Assembly: GCF_030209435.1 (NCBI RefSeq)
Contig: NZ_JARVRX010000019.1
Span: 1-64,000, forward strand
Source of the DNA: Mycolicibacterium sp. lyk4-40-TYG-92
GTDB taxonomy: Bacteria; Actinomycetota; Actinomycetes; Mycobacteriales; Mycobacteriaceae
DNA length: 64,000 bases
Reading direction: 5' to 3'
Position numbers and translations under genes: made by a program. Shown here in pieces: positions 39,101-47,400 of this stretch. Below the pieces are notes generated by a model that ran no database searches, was not told the origin of the DNA, and saw only the letters and a program-made list of their open reading frames with translations. Each line of letters opens with the position of its first letter. Within the stretch, counting starts at the first letter, position 1.

Positions 39101-39258
39101 GCGAATGGCGGGCCGTCGTAGAAGACGTATTCGGGGGCGTCGTCGCGGCGCGCGATGCTGGCGCGGAAGGTGTCGTCGCGGGCCCAGAATTCCAGGACCT
39201 CGGTTTCGAGGTCGGGGAAATTCGGTGTGCCGCTGGCGGTCTTGGGGTACGCGCTCAC
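36112..39258 (-). CDS. ileS: Isoleucyl-tRNA synthetase
   Basis: The 1048-residue class I aminoacyl-tRNA synthetase charging tRNA-Ile. The HIGH motif appears as LPHYGHLLTG (near residues 55-64) and KMSKS as DGQKMSKSLRNYP (near 620). The editing domain (about 190-400) and a long C-terminal tail with DUF5915-like content (about 900-1048) fit the eukaryal-type (IleRS2) form of M. tuberculosis (1041 residues). Such forms tend to be less sensitive to mupirocin. GTG 39258 is preceded by GGAG at 7 nt. Expression is gated by an upstream T-box. Confidence 0.96.
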   Translation of the reverse strand: MSAYPKTASGTPNFPDLETEVLEFWARDDTFRASIARRDDAPEYVFYDGPPFANGLPHYGHLLTGYVKDIVPRYRTMRGYKVERRFGWDTHGLPAELEVQRQLGISDKAQIEAMGIGAFNDACRASVMKYSNEWQSYVTRQARWVDFDNDYKTLDLTFMESVIWAFKQLWDKGLAYEGNRVLPYCWNDETPLSNHELRMDDDVYQSRQDPALTVGFVATDGPVAGARLLVWTTTPWTLPSNQAVAVHPDVTYVQVVGPDEQNYVLAEPRLAAYAREFGEEPVVVGSYLGAELLGTHYLPPFAFFVDSDKAQNAFQVLQGDFVTTEDGTGIVHMAPAYGEDDKATCDAAGIVAVTPVDSTGRFDSTVPDYQGQQVFEANPQIIKDLKNGTGPAAVNAPVLLRHETYEHSYPHCWRCRNPLIYRAVSSWFVKVTEFRDRMVELNQQITWYPEHVKDGQFGKWLSNARDWSISRNRYWGSPIPVWKSDDPAYPRIDVYGSLDELERDFGVRPDNLHRPYIDELTRPNPDDPTGKSTMRRIEDVFDVWFDSGSMPYAQVHYPFENADWFDGSASETAHFPGDFIVEYIGQTRGWFYTMHVLATALFDRPAFKTCVAHGIVLGNDGQKMSKSLRNYPDVSEVFDRDGSDAMRWFLMASPILRGGNLIVTEQGIRDGVRQVLLPVWNAYSFLALYAPKKGTWRTDSTHVLDRYILAKLADLRDTLTESLDACDISGACEQLRQFAEALTNWYVRRSRSRFWDEDADAIDTLHTVLEVTCRLAAPLLPLTTEKMWQGLTDERSVHLTDWPEAGVVPADPELVAAMDRVREVCSAGSSLRKAKKLRVRLPLPKLTVAVDNPSALAPFKDLIADELNVKAVELTDDIDAYGKFELTVNARVAGPRIGKDVQAAIKAVKAGAGVVNADGTLTAGPAVLLPAEYSSKLVAAEPEFTAALPEGAGLVVLDAAVTPELEAEGWAKDRIRELQDLRKATGLDVSDRITVTFAVPADKQEWANTHADLIAGEILATGFTVVDTAELADGADVGDGVRAAIAKA

Positions 39259-39512
39259 GTCAGGTCTCCAGTGCCGTCAGCACCAAACAGGTGCTCAGTC
39301 CAGGCACGGGGACGACGATCTCGCGTCTGGACGCGAGCGCCGCGGTACCACCCCGCTTGCGCACGGCCGACCACTGAAGGTCGCGCACGTGCGCCGCTCA
39401 ACTGCAGGCGATGACGGGCCTACCCGTTCGGTTCTACTGAGTCGCAGCCCTGATGGCCCCGGCCGTTCTTCCGAATGCTCCCCGGTGATGGCCGGATCGA
39501 TGCGAATGCAGC
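39259..39512 (-). promoter_or_regulatory. ileS translational T-box leader (Ile)
   Basis: Minus-strand leader of about 250 nt. The T-box core GGTGGTACCGCGG lies at 39353-39341. An isoleucine specifier ATC (39489-39487) sits in CCGGCCATCACCGGGGAGC. A Stem II/IIA-B-like segment (AGTAGAACCGAACGGG, then AGGCCCGTCA) and a GACC-TTCAGT-GGTC stem follow. The ribosome site GGAG (39269-39266) is 7 nt before GTG. Only about 160 nt separate the predicted start and the T-box core, and little of it can be Stem I, so this looks like the ultra-short Stem I class of actinobacterial ileS. Uncharged tRNA-Ile should free the ribosome site and raise ileS translation. Confidence 0.85.
39320..39337 (-). repeat. Hairpin 3' of the T-box core
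   Basis: CTCGCGTC and GACGCGAG are perfect complementary 8-nt arms around two nucleotides; in practice a 7-bp stem with a 4-nt loop. It directly follows the T-box core and may be part of the anti-sequestrator/sequestrator switch. There is no U-run, so it is not a plain terminator. Confidence 0.5.
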
Positions 39513-39513
39513 G

Positions 39514-39519
39514 ATTCTA
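39514..39519 (-). promoter_or_regulatory. -10 box of the ileS T-box transcript
   Basis: TAGAAT on the minus strand (near-consensus TANAAT), placing the start of RNA near 39507, just before Stem I sequence. The -35 is not obvious. Confidence 0.5.
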
Positions 39520-39550
39520 ACGGGCGCGGGCCCGTGCCGATCACTCCGGA

Positions 39551-40195
39551 CTACTCCGCGACCGGCATGGCCTCCGAGGCGAGCTCGATGACGGCGTAGG
39601 CGAACTGCTCGGCGAGTTCTTCGACGGTGTAGGGCTCGAACTGGTGCCGGGCGTACCACCAGTCGACGTGCAACGCGTCGTCGGCGTGGAACGCGCGGAC
39701 TTCCAGCGTGTGCGCCGGGCCCGGGTGCTCGCCGTCGATCGCGGACATGTTGTAACTGAGCAGCACGTCGGCAACGTCGTTCGGGTCGGCGGCGGCGGCC
39801 GCCAGGGCGGCGCGGACCGCCTGCACCATCGCGGTGGCATCGACGTCGGACGCCGAGACCGCGGCCACCTCGAGCCGGCGGATCACGGCCAGTCCGCCGC
39901 CGGTGCGTTCCTTCGCTGCGGCCACGTCGACCGCGGCTCGGCCGGGCCCGATCACCCGTTCGATCGCACGGCCGAGCGCCGCGATCAGCAACACCTCGGT
40001 GTCGACCCCCAGGTATTCGACAGCGCCCTGAAGCTCGGCGGTGATCACCGGCGACAGCGGTGCCTCGAGGCGCCGCATGTCGACCGCAGTACCGGCGGTG
40101 TCGAAGCCGCCGAACTCGTAGTCGGCGACATGCATTGTCGCCGCAGCAGCAGAAGGGAGAACGGCGTCGAACTCACCGGCATACGCAAGAGTCAT
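39551..40195 (-). CDS. Stand-alone C-terminal half of a condensation domain
   Basis: A 214-residue protein resembling the second (acceptor) half of NRPS condensation domains: TEVLLIAALGRAIERVIGPG, DVADVLLSYNMSAIDG (the place of the LFNYLG motif) and DDALHVDWWYARHQFEPYT near the end. The first half with HHxxxDG is absent and no other NRPS gene is near, so it is unlikely to catalyse condensation by itself; it may bind an acyl or peptidyl carrier or an acyltransferase partner. Start at ATG 40195, 7 nt after a TAGTGT -10, with a perfect palindrome across that promoter. Not recognised as a named family. Confidence 0.55.
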   Translation of the reverse strand: MTLAYAGEFDAVLPSAAAATMHVADYEFGGFDTAGTAVDMRRLEAPLSPVITAELQGAVEYLGVDTEVLLIAALGRAIERVIGPGRAAVDVAAAKERTGGGLAVIRRLEVAAVSASDVDATAMVQAVRAALAAAAADPNDVADVLLSYNMSAIDGEHPGPAHTLEVRAFHADDALHVDWWYARHQFEPYTVEELAEQFAYAVIELASEAMPVAE

Positions 40196-40202
40196 GTGAT
40201 GC

Positions 40203-40231
40203 ACACTACAACACGATTCCCAAATTTGGGA
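40203..40231 (-). promoter_or_regulatory. Promoter of the half-C-domain gene with palindromic operator
   Basis: TAGTGT (40208-40203, minus) lies 7 nt before ATG 40195, indicating a leaderless start. TCCCAAATTTGGGA (40218-40231) is a perfect 14-bp palindrome covering the spacer and -35 position, as expected of a repressor operator. Confidence 0.5.
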
Positions 40232-40288
40232 CATAGCTCCCGAAACTGTGACGCCCATGTCAATTACGGCTTATGTGTCGCAAAAACA

Positions 40289-40323
40289 GTTGCTAGCAAC
40301 CACAGGGGGGAAGGGTCTATCGT
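40289..40323 (+). promoter_or_regulatory. Promoter of the HTH gene with palindrome
   Basis: GTTGCTAGCAAC (40289-40300) is a perfect 12-bp palindrome at the -35 position. TATCGT (40318-40323) is a -10 box ending 6 nt before GTG 40330. Likely leaderless; the dyad may be the target of the HTH protein itself. Confidence 0.5.
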
Positions 40324-40329
40324 GGCAGA

Positions 40330-40683
40330 GTGCCCCGAACAGACCAGAACGGCAGACAGCTCAAGGCGCTGCTCGACTACATCTTCGACGGTGACGTCGA
40401 AGCGAGGGAGATCTACGGTGCGCTCGGAACGTCGAGCAGTACGTACTACCGGCGCATCAAAGAGGCCGACTATCCCAACGCGGAAGAACTCCGCCTGGTG
40501 GCCGATCACTTCCGGCTGAGCTACCCCGACCTGCAAGTTCGGTTCGGCCTGATGAGCCACGACGAGGTCATCAGCTACATCCAGTCGGCACCCCTCGCGG
40601 TTGCCACGGCGGCGCCGGCGGTTCCCAAACGCGCCACGAAATTGGCGGAAATGACGCGACGTGCTGATGCACCGCCGCTCTGA
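40330..40683 (+). CDS. Small Cro/C1-type helix-turn-helix protein
   Basis: A 117-residue protein whose N-terminal two-thirds is helical with an HTH-like run (REIYGALGTSSSTYYRRIKE, then LRLVADHFRLSYPDLQVRFG). It is reminiscent of small repressors, including phage immunity-type proteins. The tail is Ala/Pro-rich. GTG 40330 is favoured by the adjacent -10. It is 45 nt before a membrane protein and divergent from the half-C-domain gene across a 134-bp region with two palindromes, so it probably regulates one or both. No named family. Confidence 0.6.
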   Translation: MPRTDQNGRQLKALLDYIFDGDVEAREIYGALGTSSSTYYRRIKEADYPNAEELRLVADHFRLSYPDLQVRFGLMSHDEVISYIQSAPLAVATAAPAVPKRATKLAEMTRRADAPPL

Positions 40684-40728
40684 CAAGTAAAATCTGAGCG
40701 TTCGCAGGCGCCGGCAAAGGCTTCAACC

Positions 40729-41463
40729 ATGGCTCTCACATTTCTCATCACCATCACTCTCGCCTGTATGGCGTGGAGTCTCTGGATCCGTCGCGTCACG
40801 TGGTCCTGCCGCTGGGAGGTGGCCGCGACCCTGAACATCGCGCTGCAGGCCGCGGCCGTCCTCCTGATGTCCCCGATGGCCGCCGACACCTTGGGCCGCG
40901 CCATCCACTCGCTGACCGGCGTCTGGAACCTGCCTGCCTACCTCGGCCACGACTGCTACATCGTGGCTGCCTCTGCGATCGTCTACAACGCCATCGGCCG
41001 CCTGGCCGACGACTCGGTGATGCAGAAGATGTTCACGCAGTACATCGAGCGGCCCGCAACCCTGTGCATCCCGATCCTGCTGGCCCTGTTCTCGATGAGC
41101 GTCGCCGGGCGCGAGTACTCCCCCGACCTGTTCACCATGCCGACCGACGGCTGGCTGGCGGCCTACTGGCTGGTGCTGTGCGGCACTTTGACCTACCTGC
41201 TGGTGTTCGGCGGCCGCGCGCTACTGGTGCTGCGCAAGAACGAAGACTCGCGGCGCATCGCCAACATCTACCTGTTCGCCACCGGCAGCGGCCTCCTGGC
41301 CTGCGCCACGCGCATCCTGACCTCGCTGGTGCCGGAGCTGCAGCCCCTCGAAGACGGAAAGTTCGTGTGGGTGTTCGCCTGCATGTGTGGCGGGGTCTTC
41401 GCGCTGGCGTCCGCGCACTCCTGGCTGATCAAGACCAAGTGGTTCTCGAAGGCCGCTCGCTGA
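40729..41463 (+). CDS. Seven-helix membrane protein of unknown function, MAB_1171c-like
   Basis: A 244-residue protein with about seven evenly spaced hydrophobic segments and short loops. It begins MALTFLITITLACMAWSLW and has a Cys/His-containing loop (YLGHDCYIVAASAIVYNA) and a charged C-terminal end. The topology recalls actinobacterial integral membrane proteins often paired with XRE regulators; from memory similar families are annotated MAB_1171c-like. It follows the HTH gene by 45 nt, forming a two-gene unit. Function unknown: signalling or transport. Confidence 0.55.
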   Translation: MALTFLITITLACMAWSLWIRRVTWSCRWEVAATLNIALQAAAVLLMSPMAADTLGRAIHSLTGVWNLPAYLGHDCYIVAASAIVYNAIGRLADDSVMQKMFTQYIERPATLCIPILLALFSMSVAGREYSPDLFTMPTDGWLAAYWLVLCGTLTYLLVFGGRALLVLRKNEDSRRIANIYLFATGSGLLACATRILTSLVPELQPLEDGKFVWVFACMCGGVFALASAHSWLIKTKWFSKAAR

Positions 41464-41635
41464 GGCTCCGCCGCGGACCTTCGGAGACCCGTCAGCAAAA
41501 AGCCTGATACGTCAAAATCTGCGCGGATGCCTTACTCTGCTATCCGGCACCCGGTGTCAGTTTGACTGTGTTCCAGCGCCTTCGACGACACCCGGCCTTC
41601 ACCCCTGCCCGTATACCCCCGAGGAGGAAGTGTCC

Positions 41636-43369
41636 GTGATCGAGTCGTCTCTGCCGGCCGTCCTGCGCGAGCGCGCCAGCCTGCAACCCAACGACCTGGC
41701 TTTCACGTTCATGGACTACGACACCGACCCCGAAGGTGTAGCGAAGACGCTCACCTGGGCTCAGCTGTACCAGCAGAGCGTCGCCGTGGCCCATGAACTG
41801 CGCCAGCACGGTGAGATCGGTGACCGTGTGGTGATCGTCGCCCCGCAGTGCCTCGAATACGTCGTCGGATTCCTCGGCGCCCTCGAGGCCGGCATGATCG
41901 CCGTGCCGCTGACCCAGCCGATCATGGGTCACCACGACGAGCGCGTCATCTCGGTCATGAAGGATGCGCAGCCCGTCGTCGCCCTGACCACGGCGGCCAG
42001 CAAGGACGCCGTCGCGCAGTACGCGACGCCGGGCGACGACGGCCGCAGCCCCGTCGTGCTGGCCGTCGACGAACTGGACCTCGAGACCCGTCGTAAGCCG
42101 TTCTCGCGCCGCGAAGTTCGCCCCGAGACTGCTTACCTGCAGTACACCTCGGGCTCGACCCGCACCGCCGCCGGCGTGATGGTGTCGCACCGCAACGTCT
42201 CGGCCAACTACGAGCAGATGATCGCGGTCTTCTTCTCCGAGTGGGGCAAGGTCGCGCCTCCGGGAAGCACCGTGGTGACGTGGCTGCCGCTGTACCACGA
42301 CATGGGCCTGCTGCTCGGCGTGTGCACGCCGATCCTCGGCGGCTGGCACACCGTGATGACCAGCCCCATCTCGTTCCTGGTCAAGCCCGCCCGCTGGGTG
42401 CAACTGATGGGCAGCCACAAGAACGTCATCACCGCAGCGCCGAACTTCGCCTTCGACCTGGCCGCCGCGCGAACCACCGACGAAGACATGGCAGGCAAGG
42501 ATCTGAGCACCGTCCTGACGGTCTTCAGCGGCGCCGAGCGCGTGCAGCCGACCACCGTCAAGCGCTACATCCAGCGCTTCGCCAAGTTCGGCCTGCCGGG
42601 CAAGGCCATCCGGCCGAGCTACGGCCTGGCCGAGGCCACCCTCTACGTGGCATCCCGCGAGTCCGGCGAGCCGCCGACGGTCGTGGAATTCGACACCGAG
42701 AAGCTGGCCGACGGCATCGTCGAGCGCGTCGAGTCCGGCAGCCCACTGGTGAGCTACGGCTTCTCCCCCTCGCCCCTGGTTCGCATCGTCGACCCGGAGA
42801 CCCGCCGCGAGGCCGCCGAGGGCACCGTCGGTGAGATCTGGACGCACGGTGAGAACGTGTGTGCCGGGTACTGGAACAAGCCCGAGGAGACCGAGAAGAC
42901 CTTCCGCGGCGTGCTCGAGGGCGCTCCCGAGGGCACCCCGGCGGAGTACTGGCTGCGCACCGGCGACCTCGGCTTCATCTCCGAGGGTTCGCTGTTCATC
43001 ATCGGCCGGATCAAGGACCTCCTGATCATCCGTGGCCGCAACCTGTACCCCGACGACATCGAGGCGACCGTCAGCGCGGTCTCGGGTGGACGCACCGCCG
43101 CCGTGGGCTTCGAGGAGGACGGTGTCGAGCAGTTCGCCGTCGTCATCGAGATGAAGAAGCGCGGCGAGACCGAGGACGAGGTACGCGAGAACCTGGCACA
43201 GGTCAAGCACGACATCACCTCGGCCATCTCGCAGGTGCACGGCGTGAACGCCGCCGACCTGGTGCTGGTGGGCCGGGGCTCGATCCCGATCACCACGAGC
43301 GGCAAGATCCGCCGGCAGGCCTGCACCGAGCTCTACCGCAAGGGTGAACTGGCGCGTCTGGACGCGTGA
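41636..43369 (+). CDS. Fatty acyl-AMP ligase (FAAL), FadD25/FadD24-like
   Basis: A 577-residue adenylating enzyme that loads a fatty acid onto a polyketide synthase as acyl-AMP. AMP motif YLQYTSGSTRTAAGVMVSH is near residue 167; TWLPLYHDMGLLLGVC and GLAEATLYVA follow. FAAL-type features (SPISFLVKPARWVQLM, GENVCAGYWNKPEETE) separate it from acyl-CoA ligases. The ribosome site GAGGAGGA is 7 nt before GTG 41636; GTG 41630 is too close. It should supply the starter to the Pks5-like synthase 10 kb away, as fadD25 does in LOS loci. Confidence 0.85.
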   Translation: MIESSLPAVLRERASLQPNDLAFTFMDYDTDPEGVAKTLTWAQLYQQSVAVAHELRQHGEIGDRVVIVAPQCLEYVVGFLGALEAGMIAVPLTQPIMGHHDERVISVMKDAQPVVALTTAASKDAVAQYATPGDDGRSPVVLAVDELDLETRRKPFSRREVRPETAYLQYTSGSTRTAAGVMVSHRNVSANYEQMIAVFFSEWGKVAPPGSTVVTWLPLYHDMGLLLGVCTPILGGWHTVMTSPISFLVKPARWVQLMGSHKNVITAAPNFAFDLAAARTTDEDMAGKDLSTVLTVFSGAERVQPTTVKRYIQRFAKFGLPGKAIRPSYGLAEATLYVASRESGEPPTVVEFDTEKLADGIVERVESGSPLVSYGFSPSPLVRIVDPETRREAAEGTVGEIWTHGENVCAGYWNKPEETEKTFRGVLEGAPEGTPAEYWLRTGDLGFISEGSLFIIGRIKDLLIIRGRNLYPDDIEATVSAVSGGRTAAVGFEEDGVEQFAVVIEMKKRGETEDEVRENLAQVKHDITSAISQVHGVNAADLVLVGRGSIPITTSGKIRRQACTELYRKGELARLDA

Positions 43370-43373
43370 TCCG

Positions 43374-43414
43374 CCTCGGTTCCCGGGCCGCGTGACGCAG
43401 CCCGGGACCCGAGG
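43374..43414. terminator. Strong bidirectional hairpin between convergent genes
   Basis: A 15-nt arm (43374-43388) and its complement (43400-43414) pair at 14 of 15 positions around an 11-nt loop, in the gap between the fadD stop and the FkbM stop. It is very G/C-rich with no U-tract, the usual form in mycobacteria, and suited to end transcription from both sides. Confidence 0.7.
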
Positions 43415-43429
43415 TGGGCGACGCTCGCG

Positions 43430-44269
43430 CTATGCGCGGGTCAGGAGAATATCGGTTCGGCGCACCGGGGCTGTTCGAATCTCGGTGAGCGGGTGTTCTC
43501 GCCATTTCAGGTACCAGGCATTGCTGTAGCCGTTCTCCACTTCGTAGGCCGCGAAGTTTTGCTGAATTCGTTTGAACAGCACATCGAATGCGGATTGGTC
43601 GTCTTCGGGATTGGCCTCGAAAATGATGCTCATATTCTCGGGAAACGCATCGATGTGGTCGAAAACGTCGTTGAGAATGGTCGTTTCAGCACCTTCGACG
43701 TCCATCTTGATCAGCCGCACACGTGCCAATTCTTCGGCCGACAGGATATCCAGCAACGGCGCCGCCGCGACCGTGGCGCATTTCTTTCCGTGGCGCGACG
43801 GCAACGTGGTGGTGGCGCCGATGTTGCGGGGGCCGAAGTCGTACAGGTCGAGTTCGCCCACACGGTCGGATACCGCAAGATTCACCGGCCGGACACGGCC
43901 GGCGAGTTCCGGGTTGCGGTCCAGGTTGTGCAGCAGTTTCCGGTAAATGTGGGGTGCCGCCTCGATCGCGACGACGTCGGCGCGCGTCGCCGCGAGCATG
44001 GTGTCGTAGCCGATGTTCGCGCCGATGTCGACGAACAGATCGCCCGGCGCGAGACTGCTTTCGATGATCCGGGAAATGGCCGGTTCCCACACGCCGTAGT
44101 AGATGATGCTGCGCTGAATTGAGTCGACGGGGTCGCAATGGAAGGTGGCCCCGTAATAGGTCGTCGCGTCGCGCGGCTTTCTGAGCCCGAGCTGGTACCA
44201 ATCGAGAATGCCACCCCCGATCCATCCTGGGAGTGGCCGTAATGCGTCAACGAATTTCCGGAGATCCAT
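43430..44269 (-). CDS. FkbM-family methyltransferase (LOS locus)
   Basis: A 279-residue SAM-dependent enzyme: DLFVDIGANIGYDTMLAA (SAM loop), DVVAIEAAPHIYRKLLHNL (quoted under 20) and RLIKMDVEGAETTILNDVF. FkbM homologues in GPL and LOS loci O-methylate sugar hydroxyls. It differs from the FkbM at 21.6-22.4 kb in length and sequence, so it is not a recent copy. ATG 44269. It lies 150 bp downstream of the mmpL gene on the same strand. Confidence 0.8.
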   Translation of the reverse strand: MDLRKFVDALRPLPGWIGGGILDWYQLGLRKPRDATTYYGATFHCDPVDSIQRSIIYYGVWEPAISRIIESSLAPGDLFVDIGANIGYDTMLAATRADVVAIEAAPHIYRKLLHNLDRNPELAGRVRPVNLAVSDRVGELDLYDFGPRNIGATTTLPSRHGKKCATVAAAPLLDILSAEELARVRLIKMDVEGAETTILNDVFDHIDAFPENMSIIFEANPEDDQSAFDVLFKRIQQNFAAYEVENGYSNAWYLKWREHPLTEIRTAPVRRTDILLTRA

Positions 44270-44419
44270 CGGTTATCGAATATCCTGTTCTTCAGAGTCG
44301 CGGTGCGATCGCGTCGGGCCCTTCGCACAAATCGACGTCTGAATCCCCCCACCGGACAGCAGGAATTCAACCAGGTTTATTGACGAGATAGTTCAATTTC
44401 TCGGAAATTCGATATCGGC

Positions 44420-47400
44420 TCAGCCGAAGAAGCCGCGGTGCTGTACCGCTCCGGCGGCCTCGAAGGCCGTCGTCATCTGGCAGGCGTCACAGGTCGCCGC
44501 GTAACCGCACTCCGGGCACGGCTCGACCTCGTCCGACTCACGGCGGGCCTTCCGCTCGGCCAGCAGCCGTTCGGTGGCGGCCAGGGCCGCGGCTTCCTCG
44601 GCCTCTTCCCGCTTGCGTCGCGGTGACTTGGACGGCCACCAGTTCGCGTCACCGAGGAGTGCCGCCGTCGCCGGCACCGTCACCGTTCGGACGATGAATG
44701 TGTCCAGCAGCAGGCCGATACCGATGATGAAGCCGAGCTGCACGGCGCCCAGAATGCTACTGACCGTCATCGCGAGCATCGACGCCGCGAAGATCAGGCC
44801 GGCAGAGGTGATGACACCGCCGGTCGCGGCGACCGTTTTCACGATCGCCGAGCGGACGCCCCATTTGGCCTCGTCGCGTATTCGGGATATCAGCAGCAGG
44901 TTGTAGTCGGCGCCGACCGCCACCAGCACCAGGAACGCGATACCGGGCACGCTCCACGAGATGTCGTAGCCCAAGATGAACTGGAAGAACACCACCCCGA
45001 TGCCCAGCGCCGAACCGTACGACAGCACCACCGACAGCACCAGGTAGAGCGGCGCCACGACGGACCGCAGCAGCTGCACCAGGATCAGGAACACCACGAT
45101 CAGCGTCACGATGACGATGTACTGGATGTCGCTGTTGTAGTAGTCGCGGATATCGCGGTTCACCGCGGACAGGCCGACCATCGACACCTTCGCGTCCGAC
45201 AGCGTCGTGTTGGGCAGCGCCGTCTGGGCCGCCTTGACGATCGCGTTGGTCTGGTCCATGGCTTCCGTACCGAACGGGTTCAGCGCCGTCTGCACCAGGT
45301 AACGCACCGTGTGGCCGTCCGGGGACACGAACAGCGTCGCGGCCTTCTCGAACTCGTTGCGGCTCAGAATCTCCGGTGGCACGTAGAAACCGGCCATCTG
45401 CGGGGTATTGGCGTCGCGGCGCATACCGAGCAGGAACGACGACGCCTGGTTCAGACCACCGCCCATCCCCCGGACCTGGTCGACCAGCAACTTCACGCCG
45501 TCGGCGAGCTGCTTGCTCGAATCGGCCAGCAGGTTGACGCCGTCGACCGCCTGTTGGAGGCGCCGCTCGAGATCCGCGGTGTCGTACAGGCGCAGCTGCT
45601 TGAGCAGGCCGGTGATGCTCTCGATGTTGGTGCCCATCCCGCGGACCTTGTCGTCCATCCCGGGGTCACTCTTGTACTGCTGCAGCATGTGGCCGAGGTT
45701 GATGACCTTCTGCACGGTCTCGGGGTCGTTGCCGTCGTTGACGTTCTGCAGCCCGATCTTCAGGTCGTTGCACGCCGGGTAGTAGTTGCAGAACGGCGTT
45801 GCATTCAGCGTCTCGAGGGCTTTTCCGGACCACTTGTAGACGTCCCCGACGCGGACCAGCTGCCCGCCCACGGCGTCGCCCAAGGACGTCATCTGGGACA
45901 CCATCTTGGCCGATTTGTCCAGATCGTCCAGCGTCTTCGAGCCGCCGTACTGCTTCTGCAGCGCCGACATCTGGGTCAGCATCTGCCGCACCGGGCCGAT
46001 CCCACCGAGCACCTGTGTGCGGATCTGGTTCAGCGCATCGGCGAGCTGGTACTCGCCGTCGACCAGCTTCTGCAGCAGCGCGTCGTTCCCGTTGATGAGG
46101 TTCGAGGCGTCCTTGAGCTTGCTGCCGACCTCACCGGCCTGGTAGGTCGCCTTGGCCTGTTCCAGCACGTCGCCGGTCGGACGGGTGATACCGCGGACGG
46201 CGTCGATGTGCGGCAGCTGGGCGACGCGCTGCGCCATCTGCTCCATGTCGGCGAGCGACTTCGGAGCCCGGAGGTCGCGCGGCGACTGGATGAGGATGAA
46301 CTGCTGCATCGTGGAGCTGACCGGGAAGTGCTTGTTCAGGGCCTCGTAGGCGATGTTGCTGGCGGCGCTCGGGTCGAGGTCCTTGCGGTTGTCGTAGTTG
46401 TAGCGGACCAGGGTCGCGCAGCCGGCGAGCACCAGCAACACCGCGAGGCTGCCGGCCAGGTGGGTCACCGGGCGGCGCACGATGTTGACACCCGAGCGGC
46501 GCCAGAACTTGCCCGTCATGTCCTTGCGCGGCTTGATCCAGCCGCGCCGGCCGACCAGGACGATCAGCGCCGGCAGCATGGTGACCGACGCGAAGAAACC
46601 GATCAGCACGGTCACCGCGAGCGCCGGCCCGATGGTGGCGAAAACCCCGAGAGTGGCGAACGAGAGGGCCAGGAAGGTGATGGCGACGGTGCCGGCCGAG
46701 CCGGCGATGACTTCACCGATCGAGGTCAGGGCAGACACCAGCGCCTGATCGTTGGACACTCCCTGCCGGATGAACTCCTGATATCGGCTGAACAGGAATA
46801 TGGCGTAGTCGGTGCCGGCGCCCATCATCATGCCGGTCATCAGCACCAGGGTCTGCGGTCCGACCGCGAGCCCCATCAGGCCCAGACCGGCCACCAACTG
46901 CTGCGCGACGATCAGCGAGACGCCGATCGTCACCAGCGGCAACAGCATCGCCACCAGACTTCGGTAGACGATCATCAGAATCGAGAAGACCAGGACGGCG
47001 GTCGCCGTCTCGATCATGTGCTGATCGCGGGCGCCGATTTCATTGATGTCCTGGAACGTCGCCGAAGCGCCCACGATGTTCAGCGTGAGATCGCTACCCT
47101 TGACCACTTCTTCGATGGTCTTCTTGGCATTGCTGAAGGCCTTCTGACCCGGCCCGGTACCCATGCTGCCGACGAGGCTGACGGGCAGCTGCAGCGCCTT
47201 GCCGTCCTTGCTGGCCATCACCTGGCGCAGCTCGGGGATGTGGATGAAGTCCTGCGTCGACCGGACGTTGGTCTTGTCGGCGTTGAGCTTGTCGACGAGG
47301 CGGCGGTAGACCTCTTCGTCGTCCTTGCTGATGCCATGGTCGTTCGTCAGCAGGACGACCGCGATGTTGCCGGCGTCGGCTTCGCGGAAGGCGTTCTTCA

